Shown here: positions 1-5,526 of the stretch, piece by piece
How the letters are laid out: each line of letters opens with the position of its first letter
Position numbering within the stretch: position 1 is the stretch's first letter
Assembly (NCBI GenBank): GCA_031290535.1
Contig: JAITNI010000123.1
Location: forward strand, 1 to 5,526
Origin: Zoogloeaceae bacterium
Lineage (GTDB): Bacteria > Pseudomonadota > Gammaproteobacteria > Burkholderiales > Rhodocyclaceae
DNA: 5,526 bases
Direction of reading: 5' to 3'
Notes under the pieces: generated by a model
Databases searched by the model: none
The model's input: only the letters and a program-made list of their open reading frames with translations
Told to the model about the DNA's origin: nothing
Translations under genes and position numbers: made by a program

Positions 1-8
1 ATAAGGGC

Positions 9-836
9 ATGGCGGCAGAGACTGGAAAATCCGGCGTTCGTGTCGCGGGTTCGGGAGGGAAAAATTTCCTGGAATCTGCGGGACGATTTGTCGGCTATGT
101 GATTTTGCCCGTCCTTCTGGTGACGGTCTGGCAATTGTCCGTGGATTGGGGTTATGTCAAACCAATTTTACTGCCGCCCCCCAGTGAAATTGCCCGCACC
201 TTCGTCGACATGATGAAATCCGGCGAATTGCCGGAACACCTGTGGGTGAGCCTGCGCCGGGTGCTGGAAGGGTTCGCGCTGGCCGCCGGGGCAGGCTTGA
301 TTCTGGGCGTGGCGATTGGTCTTTCCACAAAACTGGATCGCATGACTGACCTGATTTTCCAGATTACCAAGCCGATTCCGCCTATTTCCTGGATTCCGAT
401 GGCGATCTTGTGGTTCGGCATCGGGGAGTGGAGCAAAGTGTTCATCATTTTTTTGGGCGCGTTCTTTCCGGTGCTGATTAACACTGTCGATGGCATCCGC
501 CAGACCGACCCGCGTTTTGTCGAGTTGGCGAGCGTCCTGGAAGTGTCACGCAAGCGACTGATTATGCAGGTGATTCTTCCCGGCGCGTTGCCTTCCATCA
601 TGACCGGTCTTCGGGTCGGGTTGATGGTGGCCTGGATTTGCGTTGTCGCCGCCGAACTGATTGCGGCATCCAGCGGTGTCGGGTTCATGATTATGAATGG
701 CCGACTTTCCTCGCAAACAGATCAGGTGCTGCTGGGGATGCTCACGATTGGCGTCATGGGCAAGATTCTGGATGAACTCCTGAAATATCTCGAACACCGC
801 CTGATTTCCTGGCGCACGGTCTATAAGGGCGACTAG
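9..836 (+). CDS. ABC transporter permease, taurine/sulfonate/nitrate importer type (SsuC/TauC/NrtB-like)
   Basis: Inner-membrane channel subunit of a binding-protein-dependent ABC importer; 275 residues, normal for the SsuC/TauC/NrtB family (about 250-280). A charged, glycine-rich N-terminus of about 25 residues precedes a hydrophobic segment (about 28-45). The family hallmark LLPPPSEI follows at 54-61, then further membrane segments around 85-105, 125-160, 195-225 and 238-255. The cytoplasmic EAA loop that docks on the ATPase is at about 171-202 (VELASVLEVS, then VILPGALP and TGLR). The usual glycine of the EAA motif is Glu178 here (codon GAA). The gene ends one base before the ATPase start, so the two are co-transcribed. 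The ATG has AAGGG almost touching it, an unusually short spacing. No in-frame stop is visible upstream, so the true start could lie before the window, though a TAA at 2-4 in another frame could end a preceding gene. The substrate cannot be told from the sequence. Confidence 0.93.
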   Translation: MAAETGKSGVRVAGSGGKNFLESAGRFVGYVILPVLLVTVWQLSVDWGYVKPILLPPPSEIARTFVDMMKSGELPEHLWVSLRRVLEGFALAAGAGLILGVAIGLSTKLDRMTDLIFQITKPIPPISWIPMAILWFGIGEWSKVFIIFLGAFFPVLINTVDGIRQTDPRFVELASVLEVSRKRLIMQVILPGALPSIMTGLRVGLMVAWICVVAAELIAASSGVGFMIMNGRLSSQTDQVLLGMLTIGVMGKILDELLKYLEHRLISWRTVYKGD

Positions 837-837
837 G

Positions 838-1632
838 ATGAGCGCGGAGCAGCATCAGGAACCCTTGCAGGGGCTGAAGATCGGCCCCCTGTCCAAAACA
901 TATTATCTGAAAAGTGGCCCGGTTCAGGCGTTGCAGGATATTTGCCTCAATATCCCGACAGGAAAAATCGTCAGTATCGTTGGCGCGTCCGGGTGTGGAA
1001 AAAGCACGTTGTTGCGGATTATCGGCGGGCTGGAATCCGAATTTCAGGGCGACATCACGCTCAATGGCCAACCGATTCGCGGCCCCGGTCTGGATCGCGG
1101 CATTGTGTTTCAGGAACACCGCCTGTTGCCCTGGCTGACGGTCGAACAAAACATCCTGTTCGGACTGGAACATCTTTCCAGAGAAGAGGCAAAAAAGCGC
1201 ACCCAGGAACAACTGGAACTTGTGGGACTTTCTGCGTTTGCGCGCGCTTATCCGGCGCAACTTTCCGGGGGCATGGCGCAGCGGGTCGCCATCGCCCGCG
1301 CGCTGGCCAACCGCCCCGAAATCCTGTTGCTGGATGAGCCGTTTGGCGCGCTGGACGCGCTGACGCGCATCCAGATGCAGGAGGAAGTCATCCGCATCTG
1401 GCAGGTGGAGCGCATGACCACGGTGCTGGTCACGCATGATGTCGATGAAGCCATTTATCTGGGGGATTATATTGTCGTCATGTCGGCGCGTCCCGGAACT
1501 ATCCGCCTGATTCTGGAAAACGGCATCGCGCATCCCCGTGACCGCGCGGACGCGGATTTCGTGACCCTGCGCAAACGGATTTTCCGGGAGTTTTTTGCGG
1601 AACCGCCGCAGCCGTTTGTGTATACGATTTGA
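838..1632 (+). CDS. ABC transporter ATP-binding protein, taurine/sulfonate/nitrate importer type (SsuB/TauB/NrtD-like)
   Basis: Cytoplasmic ATPase that powers the importer whose permease is encoded immediately upstream; 264 residues, typical of the family. All nucleotide-binding motifs are intact: Walker A GASGCGKST (49-57), Q-loop glutamine in VFQE (Gln92), ABC signature LSGGM (142-146) followed by AQRVAIARAL, Walker B ILLLDEP (162-168), D-loop ALDA (171-174) and switch histidine in VTHDVDEA (His200). The PFGALDALTR string and the late MSARPG segment (215-220) are characteristic of the SsuB/TauB/NrtD subfamily. The start ATG lies one base after the permease stop codon, indicating translational coupling; AAGGGC within the permease end may serve as ribosome binding site. 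No classical terminator follows; a G4T5 run (1633-1641) comes directly after the stop without a tight stem. The substrate (sulfonate, taurine, nitrate, pyrimidine precursor or other) is undetermined because no binding protein or catabolic gene is visible. Confidence 0.95.
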   Translation: MSAEQHQEPLQGLKIGPLSKTYYLKSGPVQALQDICLNIPTGKIVSIVGASGCGKSTLLRIIGGLESEFQGDITLNGQPIRGPGLDRGIVFQEHRLLPWLTVEQNILFGLEHLSREEAKKRTQEQLELVGLSAFARAYPAQLSGGMAQRVAIARALANRPEILLLDEPFGALDALTRIQMQEEVIRIWQVERMTTVLVTHDVDEAIYLGDYIVVMSARPGTIRLILENGIAHPRDRADADFVTLRKRIFREFFAEPPQPFVYTI

Positions 1633-1667
1633 GGGGTTTTTCTGATTTTGAGAAGCGCGGCAAACTC

Positions 1668-1683
1668 TGGCACGGTAATCGCT
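1668..1683 (+). promoter_or_regulatory. Sigma-54 (RpoN) -24/-12 promoter of the hemerythrin gene
   Basis: The sequence TGGCACGGTAATCGCT matches the sigma-54 consensus TGGCACG-N4-TTGC(A/T) at every defined position but one (TCGC instead of TTGC). The essential GG (1669-1670) and GC (1681-1682) have exactly the required spacing. It lies in the short gap between the ABC ATPase stop and the hemerythrin ATG. A start about 12 bases after the -12 element would fall near 1694, leaving a leader of about 23 bases containing the GGAG ribosome binding site. Transcription would need RpoN and an ATP-dependent enhancer-binding activator, neither of which is in the window. The match is seen; activity is inferred. 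Confidence 0.72.
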
Positions 1684-1704
1684 TGGAATTGCCCTTTTCC
1701 CTCT

Positions 1705-1708
1705 GGAG
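1705..1708 (+). promoter_or_regulatory. Ribosome binding site of the hemerythrin gene (decides the start)
   Basis: GGAG lies eight bases before the ATG at 1717. The reading frame is open further upstream to a TTG at 1648, but that start would place the sigma-54 promoter inside the coding region and add 23 residues with no family similarity. The ATG at 1717 is therefore preferred. Confidence 0.75.
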
Positions 1709-1716
1709 TCCCCAAT

Positions 1717-2148
1717 ATGGACTGGAAATGGCAGGAACGCTACATTTTGGGCCACGCGCCGATGGATGCCACGCATCAGGAATTCATCACGCGGGTCAAG
1801 GCGCTGGCCGAAGCGGGCGACGAGACGGCGCTCGCCGAGCTGGAACGCCTGATTGCCCACACCCAGGCGCATTTCGCGCAGGAAAACCACTGGATGGAAG
1901 AGAGCGCCTTTCCGCCGCTGCATTGCCATGTCGGCGAGCATCAGCGGGTGCTGGCCTCAATGGCGAGTGTACGGTCGATGGCAAACAAAGGCCGTCCCGC
2001 GTTGGGTCGAACCCTGGCCCTTGAGCTGCCCGCCTGGTTCGAGAACCACGCCGCCACCATGGACGCCGCCCTCGCCCAACACATGCGCCATGTTGGCTAT
2101 GTGCCGGTCAATGTTGAGGATTTGGCGGCGGAAAAAACGGCGGCCTGA
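1717..2148 (+). CDS. Bacteriohemerythrin (single-domain diiron hemerythrin-like protein)
   Basis: A cytosolic four-helix-bundle protein of 143 residues that should bind a non-heme diiron centre and reversibly bind O2; members are proposed to act in oxygen storage, delivery or sensing, or in dealing with oxygen or NO. All seven canonical ligands can be placed: His20 (MDATHQEF), His52 and Glu56 (HFAQE, HxxxE), His71 and His75 (HVGEH, HxxxH), and His111 and Asp116 (HAATMD, HxxxxD). The N-terminus MDWKWQERYILGHAPMD is typical of the family. No signal peptide, membrane segment or fused signalling domain is present, so it is a stand-alone domain rather than a hemerythrin chemoreceptor or cyclase. 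The C-terminal tail after about 125 is short and probably flexible. It has its own sigma-54-type promoter and Shine-Dalgarno sequence, suggesting expression separate from the upstream transporter. It is convergent with the AEC transporter gene. The exact physiological role is not determinable here. Confidence 0.92.
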   Translation: MDWKWQERYILGHAPMDATHQEFITRVKALAEAGDETALAELERLIAHTQAHFAQENHWMEESAFPPLHCHVGEHQRVLASMASVRSMANKGRPALGRTLALELPAWFENHAATMDAALAQHMRHVGYVPVNVEDLAAEKTAA

Positions 2149-2156
2149 TTTTTTCC
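2130..2156 (+). terminator. Possible weak terminator overlapping the hemerythrin stop codon
   Basis: GGAAAAAA (2130-2137) and TTTTTTCC (2149-2156) form an 8-bp perfect inverted repeat around an 11-base loop that includes the TGA stop. The stem is mostly A-U, so it is not a strong hairpin, but it ends in a T6 run as rho-independent terminators do. It may help end transcription of the hemerythrin gene. It could also be chance. Confidence 0.3.
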
Positions 2157-2173
2157 ACGGCGACGCAAGGAGC

Positions 2174-2206
2174 AAAAACCCCCTGCTTCCGTTGGCGACG
2201 GCAGGC
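2174..2206 (-). terminator. Probable intrinsic terminator of the AEC transporter gene
   Basis: Read on the minus strand directly after the TGA stop, CCTGC (complement of 2201-2205) pairs with GCAGG (complement of 2182-2186). An inner CGT/ACG pairing surrounds a five-base loop, with a small one-sided bulge. The stem is followed by GGG and five T (complement of 2174-2178). The position immediately after the stop and the T-run on the correct strand support the call; the bulge weakens it. No T-run lies on the plus side. Confidence 0.5.
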
Positions 2207-3142
2207 TCAATGCAACAGCCAGACCCAGAGCGGTAACGTACCGAGGGCGATCAGGATGCCGTAGCCCACCATCGCGGCGGCAAGGCGCGGGGCAAGGTTG
2301 TGGGCCATCGCCAGCACGGCGGCGGTGACCATGGACGGCATGGCGGTTTCCAGCACATTGACCCGCAAAATATCGCCTTCCAGCCCCGCCAGTCGGGAGA
2401 CGCCCCAGACGAGGGCGGGCAGAACCAGCAGTTTCAGCGTCAGCCCGACCGACAGGGCGCGGATTTCGCTTCTTGGCAACTGAAAGCGCAGCGACAGCCC
2501 CACCGCCAGCATCACCAGCGGCAGCATGGCGTTCGACAGGCTTTGCAGGCCATGCAGGAACCACACGGGCGCGGCGCTCGGCATGAGGTTCGGCAGAGCC
2601 GCGTGACCCGCCATGACCAGAAGACCCGCCAGCAACGCCAGCGCCGGGGGAAAGCGCAGGATGCGCCGCAGAATCAGCCCCGGCGTCGGTTTGGCATTGC
2701 CGCCATATTGGGCGCAGACATAGAGTCCGCCGGTGGAGAGCATCAAAAAGGTGCCGAACTGGTCGTAGATCACCGCGTAGGCGAGCGCCGTTTCGCCCAG
2801 CAGGGCGTGAATCATCGGGTAGCCAATAAAGCCGGTATTGCCAAGCGCGACGCACAACAGCAGCACCGCGTACTCCTCCGTGCGAAAGTGGAAGATTTTT
2901 TTGAGGCACGTCAGGAGCGCCCAGACGACGCCTCCCACCAGCCAGGGCGTCAGCATCAGACCCAACAGCCGCCATTCGGGATGCAGGCGGGGAATGTAGA
3001 GCAACACGGCGGCGGGCAGGCAAAGATAGATCACCACCCGGTTCAACACCTCCGCCGCGTTGTCCGGCAGCACCTTCAGGCGGGCGAACAGGGAACCCAG
3101 CGCCAGCATGGAAAAAATCAGGATAAAAGCGTCAAGCGCCAT
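2207..3142 (-). CDS. AEC (auxin efflux carrier) family transporter
   Basis: A polytopic inner-membrane carrier of 311 residues, the usual length for bacterial AEC proteins (about 300-320), which have roughly ten transmembrane helices in two inverted repeats. It opens with MALDAFILIFSMLALGSLFA, a membrane-inserted N-terminus. It then shows hydrophobic blocks about 36-50, 60-80, 92-110, 118-140, 165-182, 203-220, 228-248, 268-282 and 288-310. Family signatures are GNTGFIGYP (101-109, the first crossover) and the ETAMPS motif (265-270, the second crossover). Bacterial members include malate/malonate and other organic-acid carriers, but the substrate here cannot be assigned. The frame stays open another 106 codons upstream, but that extension is charged, non-homologous and overlaps the divergent rluF gene. 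The ATG at 3142 fits the family start. Its ribosome binding site is weak (AAAGAG, seven bases upstream). It is convergent with the hemerythrin gene and divergent from rluF. Confidence 0.9.
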   Translation of the reverse strand: MALDAFILIFSMLALGSLFARLKVLPDNAAEVLNRVVIYLCLPAAVLLYIPRLHPEWRLLGLMLTPWLVGGVVWALLTCLKKIFHFRTEEYAVLLLCVALGNTGFIGYPMIHALLGETALAYAVIYDQFGTFLMLSTGGLYVCAQYGGNAKPTPGLILRRILRFPPALALLAGLLVMAGHAALPNLMPSAAPVWFLHGLQSLSNAMLPLVMLAVGLSLRFQLPRSEIRALSVGLTLKLLVLPALVWGVSRLAGLEGDILRVNVLETAMPSMVTAAVLAMAHNLAPRLAAAMVGYGILIALGTLPLWVWLLH

Positions 3143-3402
3143 AGGAAGACTCTTTGGGGAAACGCGGAAGAATACCGTTCGCCCTGATCCGGGTCGAAGG
3201 GCGTTGTTCGTCAAATCAAGGGCAACAACTGCTTTCGCCCGAACGCTTTGGAATAGGGCAGGGTTTTTTCTTTGCGGATTTTTTGCGAAGCGCCTGATGC
3301 TGCCACATCCTTGCCGATGAGAAAAGGTCGCAGCGACTTTGCGGCGCATCCGGTAAACTAGTGTGTGAAATTCGCAACCCGGATGCCGCAAAGGAAACCC
3401 GC
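3143..3402. promoter_or_regulatory. Divergent intergenic region between the AEC transporter and rluF
   Basis: These 260 bases separate two divergent genes and must carry both promoters. I see no convincing sigma-70 pair; the best -10-like strings are TAAACT at 3354-3359 for rluF and TATTCT on the minus strand near 3170-3176, neither with a good -35. Several small dyads occur: CGCCCT/AGGGCG (3180-3185 and 3198-3203), GTTGTT/AACAAC (3203-3208 and 3224-3229) and a compact GTCGC-A-GCGAC palindrome (3327-3337). A T6 run lies at 3264-3269 and another at about 3280-3285. No small gene is supported here. Confidence 0.5.
3391..3395 (+). promoter_or_regulatory. Ribosome binding site of rluF (decides the start)
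   Basis: AAGGA, seven bases before the ATG at 3403, is a good Shine-Dalgarno match. The in-frame GTG at 3361 has no ribosome binding site and would add 14 residues not seen in the family, so the ATG at 3403 is chosen. Confidence 0.75.
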
Positions 3403-4185
3403 ATGTCCCGCCCTGAAAACCCCGCCACTCCTCCCGCCGACGCGCACACAGCCGCCCCAACGGGCGTGCGCGTCTCCAAACTGCTGGCCGAACAGGGACT
3501 GTGTTCCCGCCGCGAGGCTGACCGCTACATCGAAAAAGGCTGGGTGTTCGCCGATGGGGCGCGGGTGACGGAACTGGGGGCGCGGGTGCGCCCGGACGCC
3601 AAAGTCACGCTGGCCGCCGAAGCCCGGAAAACGCAGGCGCGGCTGGCGACGATTCTGCTCAACAAACCGGTCGGGTTTGTCTCCGGCCAGCCGGAACCGG
3701 GCTACGAACCGGCGGTGGTGCTGATTCGGCGCGAAAACCAGCAACGCGCCCCCGACGAGCCGGAATTCGACCCCCGCCACCTGCCAGGACTTGCCCCGGC
3801 CGGACGGCTGGACATCGACTCCACCGGCCTCCTGGTACTGACGCAGGATGGTCGCATTGCCCGCCAGTTGATCGGCGAAGACTCCGGCATGGAAAAGGAA
3901 TATCTGGTGCGGGTGGAAGGCGAACCACACGCCAACGCCCTACCCCTGTTGCGGCACGGCCTGAGCCTGGACGGCAAACCCCTGAAACCGGCGCAGGTGG
4001 TCTGGCAAAACCACGACCAGTTGCGCTTTGTCCTCACCGAAGGCAAAAAACGCCAAATCCGCCGCATGTGCGAACAGATCGGCCTCCGGGTGACGGGCTT
4101 GAAACGCATTCGCATGGGCAAAATTCTTTTGGGCGACCTGCCCGCTGGCAGATGGCGCTATCTGCGCGAGGGGGAAGGGTTTTGA
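3403..4185 (+). CDS. rluF: 23S rRNA pseudouridine synthase, RluF-like (RsuA/RluB/E/F family)
   Basis: A cytosolic enzyme that isomerises a uridine in 23S rRNA to pseudouridine; E. coli RluF modifies U2604. It has 260 residues. A proline/alanine-rich leader (1-20) is followed by an S4 RNA-binding domain (about 21-68) with the RluF-like string [11 protein letters not shown] (34-44). The catalytic domain starts with [10 protein letters not shown] (86-95). The catalytic aspartate is Asp137 in [17 protein letters not shown] (134-150). EKEYLVRV (164-171) and [15 protein letters not shown] (216-230) complete the family motifs; RRMCE with the following GLKRIRMG favours RluF over RluB or RsuA. Compared with E. 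coli RluF as I recall it, about 20 extra residues (about 111-130) precede the catalytic loop, and the lysine-rich C-terminal tail is missing. The family is very sure; the precise target nucleotide is inferred. The gene stands alone, divergent from the AEC gene and convergent with ackA. Confidence 0.9.
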   Translation: MSRPENPATPPADAHTAAPTGVRVSKLLAEQGLCSRREADRYIEKGWVFADGARVTELGARVRPDAKVTLAAEARKTQARLATILLNKPVGFVSGQPEPGYEPAVVLIRRENQQRAPDEPEFDPRHLPGLAPAGRLDIDSTGLLVLTQDGRIARQLIGEDSGMEKEYLVRVEGEPHANALPLLRHGLSLDGKPLKPAQVVWQNHDQLRFVLTEGKKRQIRRMCEQIGLRVTGLKRIRMGKILLGDLPAGRWRYLREGEGF

Positions 4186-4216
4186 TTTGAGATTTCGGAC
4201 ATGGGAAACCGCACAA

Positions 4217-4324
4217 TATCGCTGTTCCCATAATCATTCCTCCGCCCGTTTGCCCTGAAGCCCTGCCGAAGGGCGTGGTTCGACAGGGCTTCACCATGAA
4301 CGGAAAATTATGGGAACGGCGATA
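4217..4324. repeat. Nested palindromic intergenic element (REP/MITE-like)
   Basis: An outer inverted repeat of 18 bases (4217-4234 against 4307-4324) pairs throughout with one T-G wobble. Inside it a second imperfect inverted repeat (4246-4270 against 4279-4303) shares CCGTT, TGAAGCCCTG and CGAA between its arms, around an 8-base centre (4271-4278). The right inner arm, with TTCGACAGGGCTTC followed by CATGAACGG, resembles REP-like palindromes widespread in proteobacterial intergenic regions. The whole could fold as a single long hairpin. TA occurs at both outer ends, compatible with but not proof of a TA-target mobile element. It sits between the convergent rluF and ackA and abuts the ackA terminator. 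The pairing is seen; the mobile origin is inferred. Confidence 0.75.
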
Positions 4325-4361
4325 AAAACGGGCGACGGGCATTGTTGCCGGTCGCCCGTTT
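4322..4361 (-). terminator. Strong intrinsic terminator of ackA
   Basis: AAACGGGCGAC (4326-4336) and GTCGCCCGTTT (4351-4361) are perfect 11-bp inverted arms. After one mismatch the stem continues for four more pairs (4338-4341 with 4346-4349) around a TTGT loop. On the minus strand the GC-rich stem is followed by TTTTTAT (complement of 4322-4328), a classical rho-independent terminator 25 bases beyond the ackA stop codon. On the plus strand only three T follow, so it is mainly an ackA terminator. Confidence 0.88.
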
Positions 4362-4386
4362 GAGAGCGGTTTGCCTGCTCTGGCGC

Positions 4387-5526
4387 TTACAGGTTCAGCA
4401 GCGTCTGGGTGTGGTAGGCGATCATCCATTCCTCATTGGTGGGGATGACCAGCACATCAACGGGGCTGTCGGGAGCGCTGATGCGGGTTTCGTGGCGGGC
4501 GTTGTCTTCGGGCGAGAGCTTGATGCCCATCCAGCCCACCAGCAGCGCGACGCGGCGACGGATTTCAACCGCGTTTTCGCCAATCCCGCCGGTAAACACC
4601 AGCGCGTCCAGCCCGCCTGCCGCCGCCGCGAGAGAACCCAGTTCGCGGGCGATGCGGTAGCAGAACAGATCAACGGCTTCCTGCGCTTCCGGTTTGTCGC
4701 TATCCAGCAGGTCGCGCATGTCCTGGCTGATGCCGGAAACGCCCAGCAGGCCGGATTCCTTGTACAGCAGTGTGGTCAGCGCCTTGACGTCCATCCCCCG
4801 GTTTTCCATCAGATACAGGAGGACGCCAGGGTCGATGCTGCCGACGCGGGTGCCCATCACCAGCCCTTCGACGGCCGTAAAGCCCATCGTCGTGGCGACG
4901 CCCTGCCGGGCGACCATCGCGGCCATGCTGGCGCCATTGCCCAGGTGGGCGATGATGACGCGGCCTTCGGCGCGGGGGGAATATTCCGGCAGCACGCGGG
5001 CGATGTATTCGTAGGAAAGCCCGTGGAAGCCGTAACGGCGCACGCCCTTGGCGGTAATGTGACGGGGCAGGCCGTAGATTTGCGCTACATTGGGCTGGCT
5101 GCGGTGGAAGGCGGTATCAAAACAGCCCACCTGCGGCACGGCGGGCATCAGCGTTTGAATGGCGTGGATGCCCGCGAGATTGTGCGGCTGGTGCAGGGGG
5201 GCCAGCGGGATGAACTCGGTGAGCTGCTTTTGGGTGTTCTCATCCAGATGAATCGGCTTTGAAAAACGTTCGCCGCCATGCACCACGCGGTGCCCCACGG
5301 CAATAATTTTCCACTCCGCGCCATAGGACGTGAACCACTTGAGCAGATGGTCAAACGCCTGTTGATGGTTGGGGTTGGCCAAGGGCAGATTCTCATTGAC
5401 CACCTTGACGCCTTCCCGGTTTTTGGCGACCAGCTTGGCGGCTGGCGTGCCGATGCCGTCAATCTGCCCGGAAATGACGGCGCTCGACTCCAGCGGATGC
5501 GAAAGCGGAAACAGCGCAAACTTGAT
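4387..5526 (-). CDS. ackA: Acetate kinase, 5' end cut by the window edge
   Basis: Acetate kinase reversibly converts acetate and ATP to acetyl phosphate and ADP; with phosphotransacetylase (not in the window) it links acetate and acetyl-CoA. The frame is open to the right edge and shows 379 residues starting IKFALFPLSHPLES, which corresponds to the stretch just after the family's N-terminal NxGSSS motif. Only roughly 10-16 residues are therefore missing from a protein of about 390-400. Visible motifs (numbered from the first visible residue) are HRVVHGG (79-85, substrate-binding arginine), CFDTAFH (135-141, catalytic aspartate 137), RRYGFHG (163-169), HLGNG (194-198), GLVMGTRVGSIDPG (221-234), KESGLLGVSG (256-265), FTGGIGEN (311-318) and IPTNEE (361-366). 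All expected catalytic positions appear intact. An internal GTG at 5403 is not the start, since homologous sequence continues upstream of it. The gene ends in TAA and is followed by a strong terminator. Confidence 0.96.
   Translation of the reverse strand: MKFALFPLSHPLESSAVISGQIDGIGTPAAKLVAKNREGVKVVNENLPLANPNHQQAFDHLLKWFTSYGAEWKIIAVGHRVVHGGERFSKPIHLDENTQKQLTEFIPLAPLHQPHNLAGIHAIQTLMPAVPQVGCFDTAFHRSQPNVAQIYGLPRHITAKGVRRYGFHGLSYEYIARVLPEYSPRAEGRVIIAHLGNGASMAAMVARQGVATTMGFTAVEGLVMGTRVGSIDPGVLLYLMENRGMDVKALTTLLYKESGLLGVSGISQDMRDLLDSDKPEAQEAVDLFCYRIARELGSLAAAAGGLDALVFTGGIGENAVEIRRRVALLVGWMGIKLSPEDNARHETRISAPDSPVDVLVIPTNEEWMIAYHTQTLLNL

Noticed and set aside
1648..1716. TTG start 23 codons upstream of the hemerythrin ATG
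   Set aside because: It has no ribosome binding site, would contain the sigma-54 promoter inside the coding region, and the added residues do not look like the hemerythrin N-terminus.
754..1941. Long open frame on the minus strand (395 codons) opposite the ABC ATPase and hemerythrin genes
   Set aside because: It lies antisense to two genes with intact family motifs, its translation is rich in Arg, Gln and His with no recognisable domain, and it is typical of antisense frames in GC-rich DNA.
2100..2150. Initial worry that the hemerythrin lacks its last aspartate ligand, since HMRHVG near the C-terminus does not fit HxxxxD
   Set aside because: The correct motif lies slightly upstream, HAATMD (His111, Asp116), so all seven ligands are present.
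2097..3187. Long open frames on both strands overlapping the AEC transporter gene in other frames
   Set aside because: The translations are Arg/Gln/His- or Arg/Ala-rich with no domains or membrane pattern, whereas the AEC frame has the GNTGFIGYP and ETAMPS motifs and the right length.
3237..3272. Terminator-like GCCC-N15-GGGC followed by T6 on the plus strand in the divergent intergenic region
   Set aside because: The stem is only four base pairs with a large loop, and no plus-strand gene upstream would need a terminator there.
3361..3402. GTG start 14 codons upstream for rluF
   Set aside because: It lacks a Shine-Dalgarno sequence, while the ATG at 3403 has AAGGA at seven bases.
3143..3460. 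106-codon upstream extension of the AEC transporter frame
   Set aside because: It is charged, without membrane character or homology, overlaps the start of divergent rluF, and the family's N-terminal helix begins exactly at the ATG at 3142.
4342..5262. Long open frame on the plus strand (306 codons) opposite ackA
   Set aside because: It is antisense to an unmistakable acetate kinase, low-complexity in composition and without family resemblance; it would also begin inside the ackA terminator loop.

Overview
The window reads as an ordinary chromosomal stretch of a moderately GC-rich proteobacterium. Beta- or Gammaproteobacteria seems most likely, judging from the RluF-type pseudouridine synthase, the short bacteriohemerythrin with a leader like LGHAPMDATH, an RpoN-type promoter, and a REP-like palindrome resembling those common in these classes. 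This is inferred from family resemblance only. The window holds six protein-coding genes, four complete, one cut at its start by the right window edge (ackA) and one complete from its first visible ATG (the permease). I see no rRNA, tRNA, CRISPR array, phage genes or intact insertion sequence.

Layout: (1) 9-1632, plus strand: the permease and ATPase of a taurine/sulfonate/nitrate-type ABC importer, one base apart and clearly one operon. The substrate-binding protein is not in the window. (2) 1633-2148, plus strand: a single-domain bacteriohemerythrin with all seven iron ligands. Just upstream is a near-perfect sigma-54 (-24/-12) promoter, so it is probably transcribed separately from the transporter. 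(3) 2174-3142, minus strand: an AEC-family membrane transporter with a plausible intrinsic terminator, convergent with the hemerythrin gene. (4) 3143-3402: a 260-bp divergent intergenic region with several small dyads but no convincing promoter. (5) 3403-4185, plus strand: an RluF-like 23S rRNA pseudouridine synthase. (6) 4186-4386: the convergent gap between rluF and ackA. It contains a ~108-bp nested palindrome (REP/MITE-like) directly abutting a strong ackA terminator. (7) 4387-5526, minus strand: acetate kinase, lacking only roughly its first dozen residues.

The genes do not form one functional system. The two ABC genes work together in uptake. Hemerythrin (oxygen or diiron chemistry), the AEC carrier, the rRNA modification enzyme and acetate kinase look like independent housekeeping or metabolic units. 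The most noteworthy signals are non-coding: the sigma-54 promoter of the hemerythrin gene and the nested palindromic element next to the ackA terminator. I found no evidence for a novel multi-gene system.
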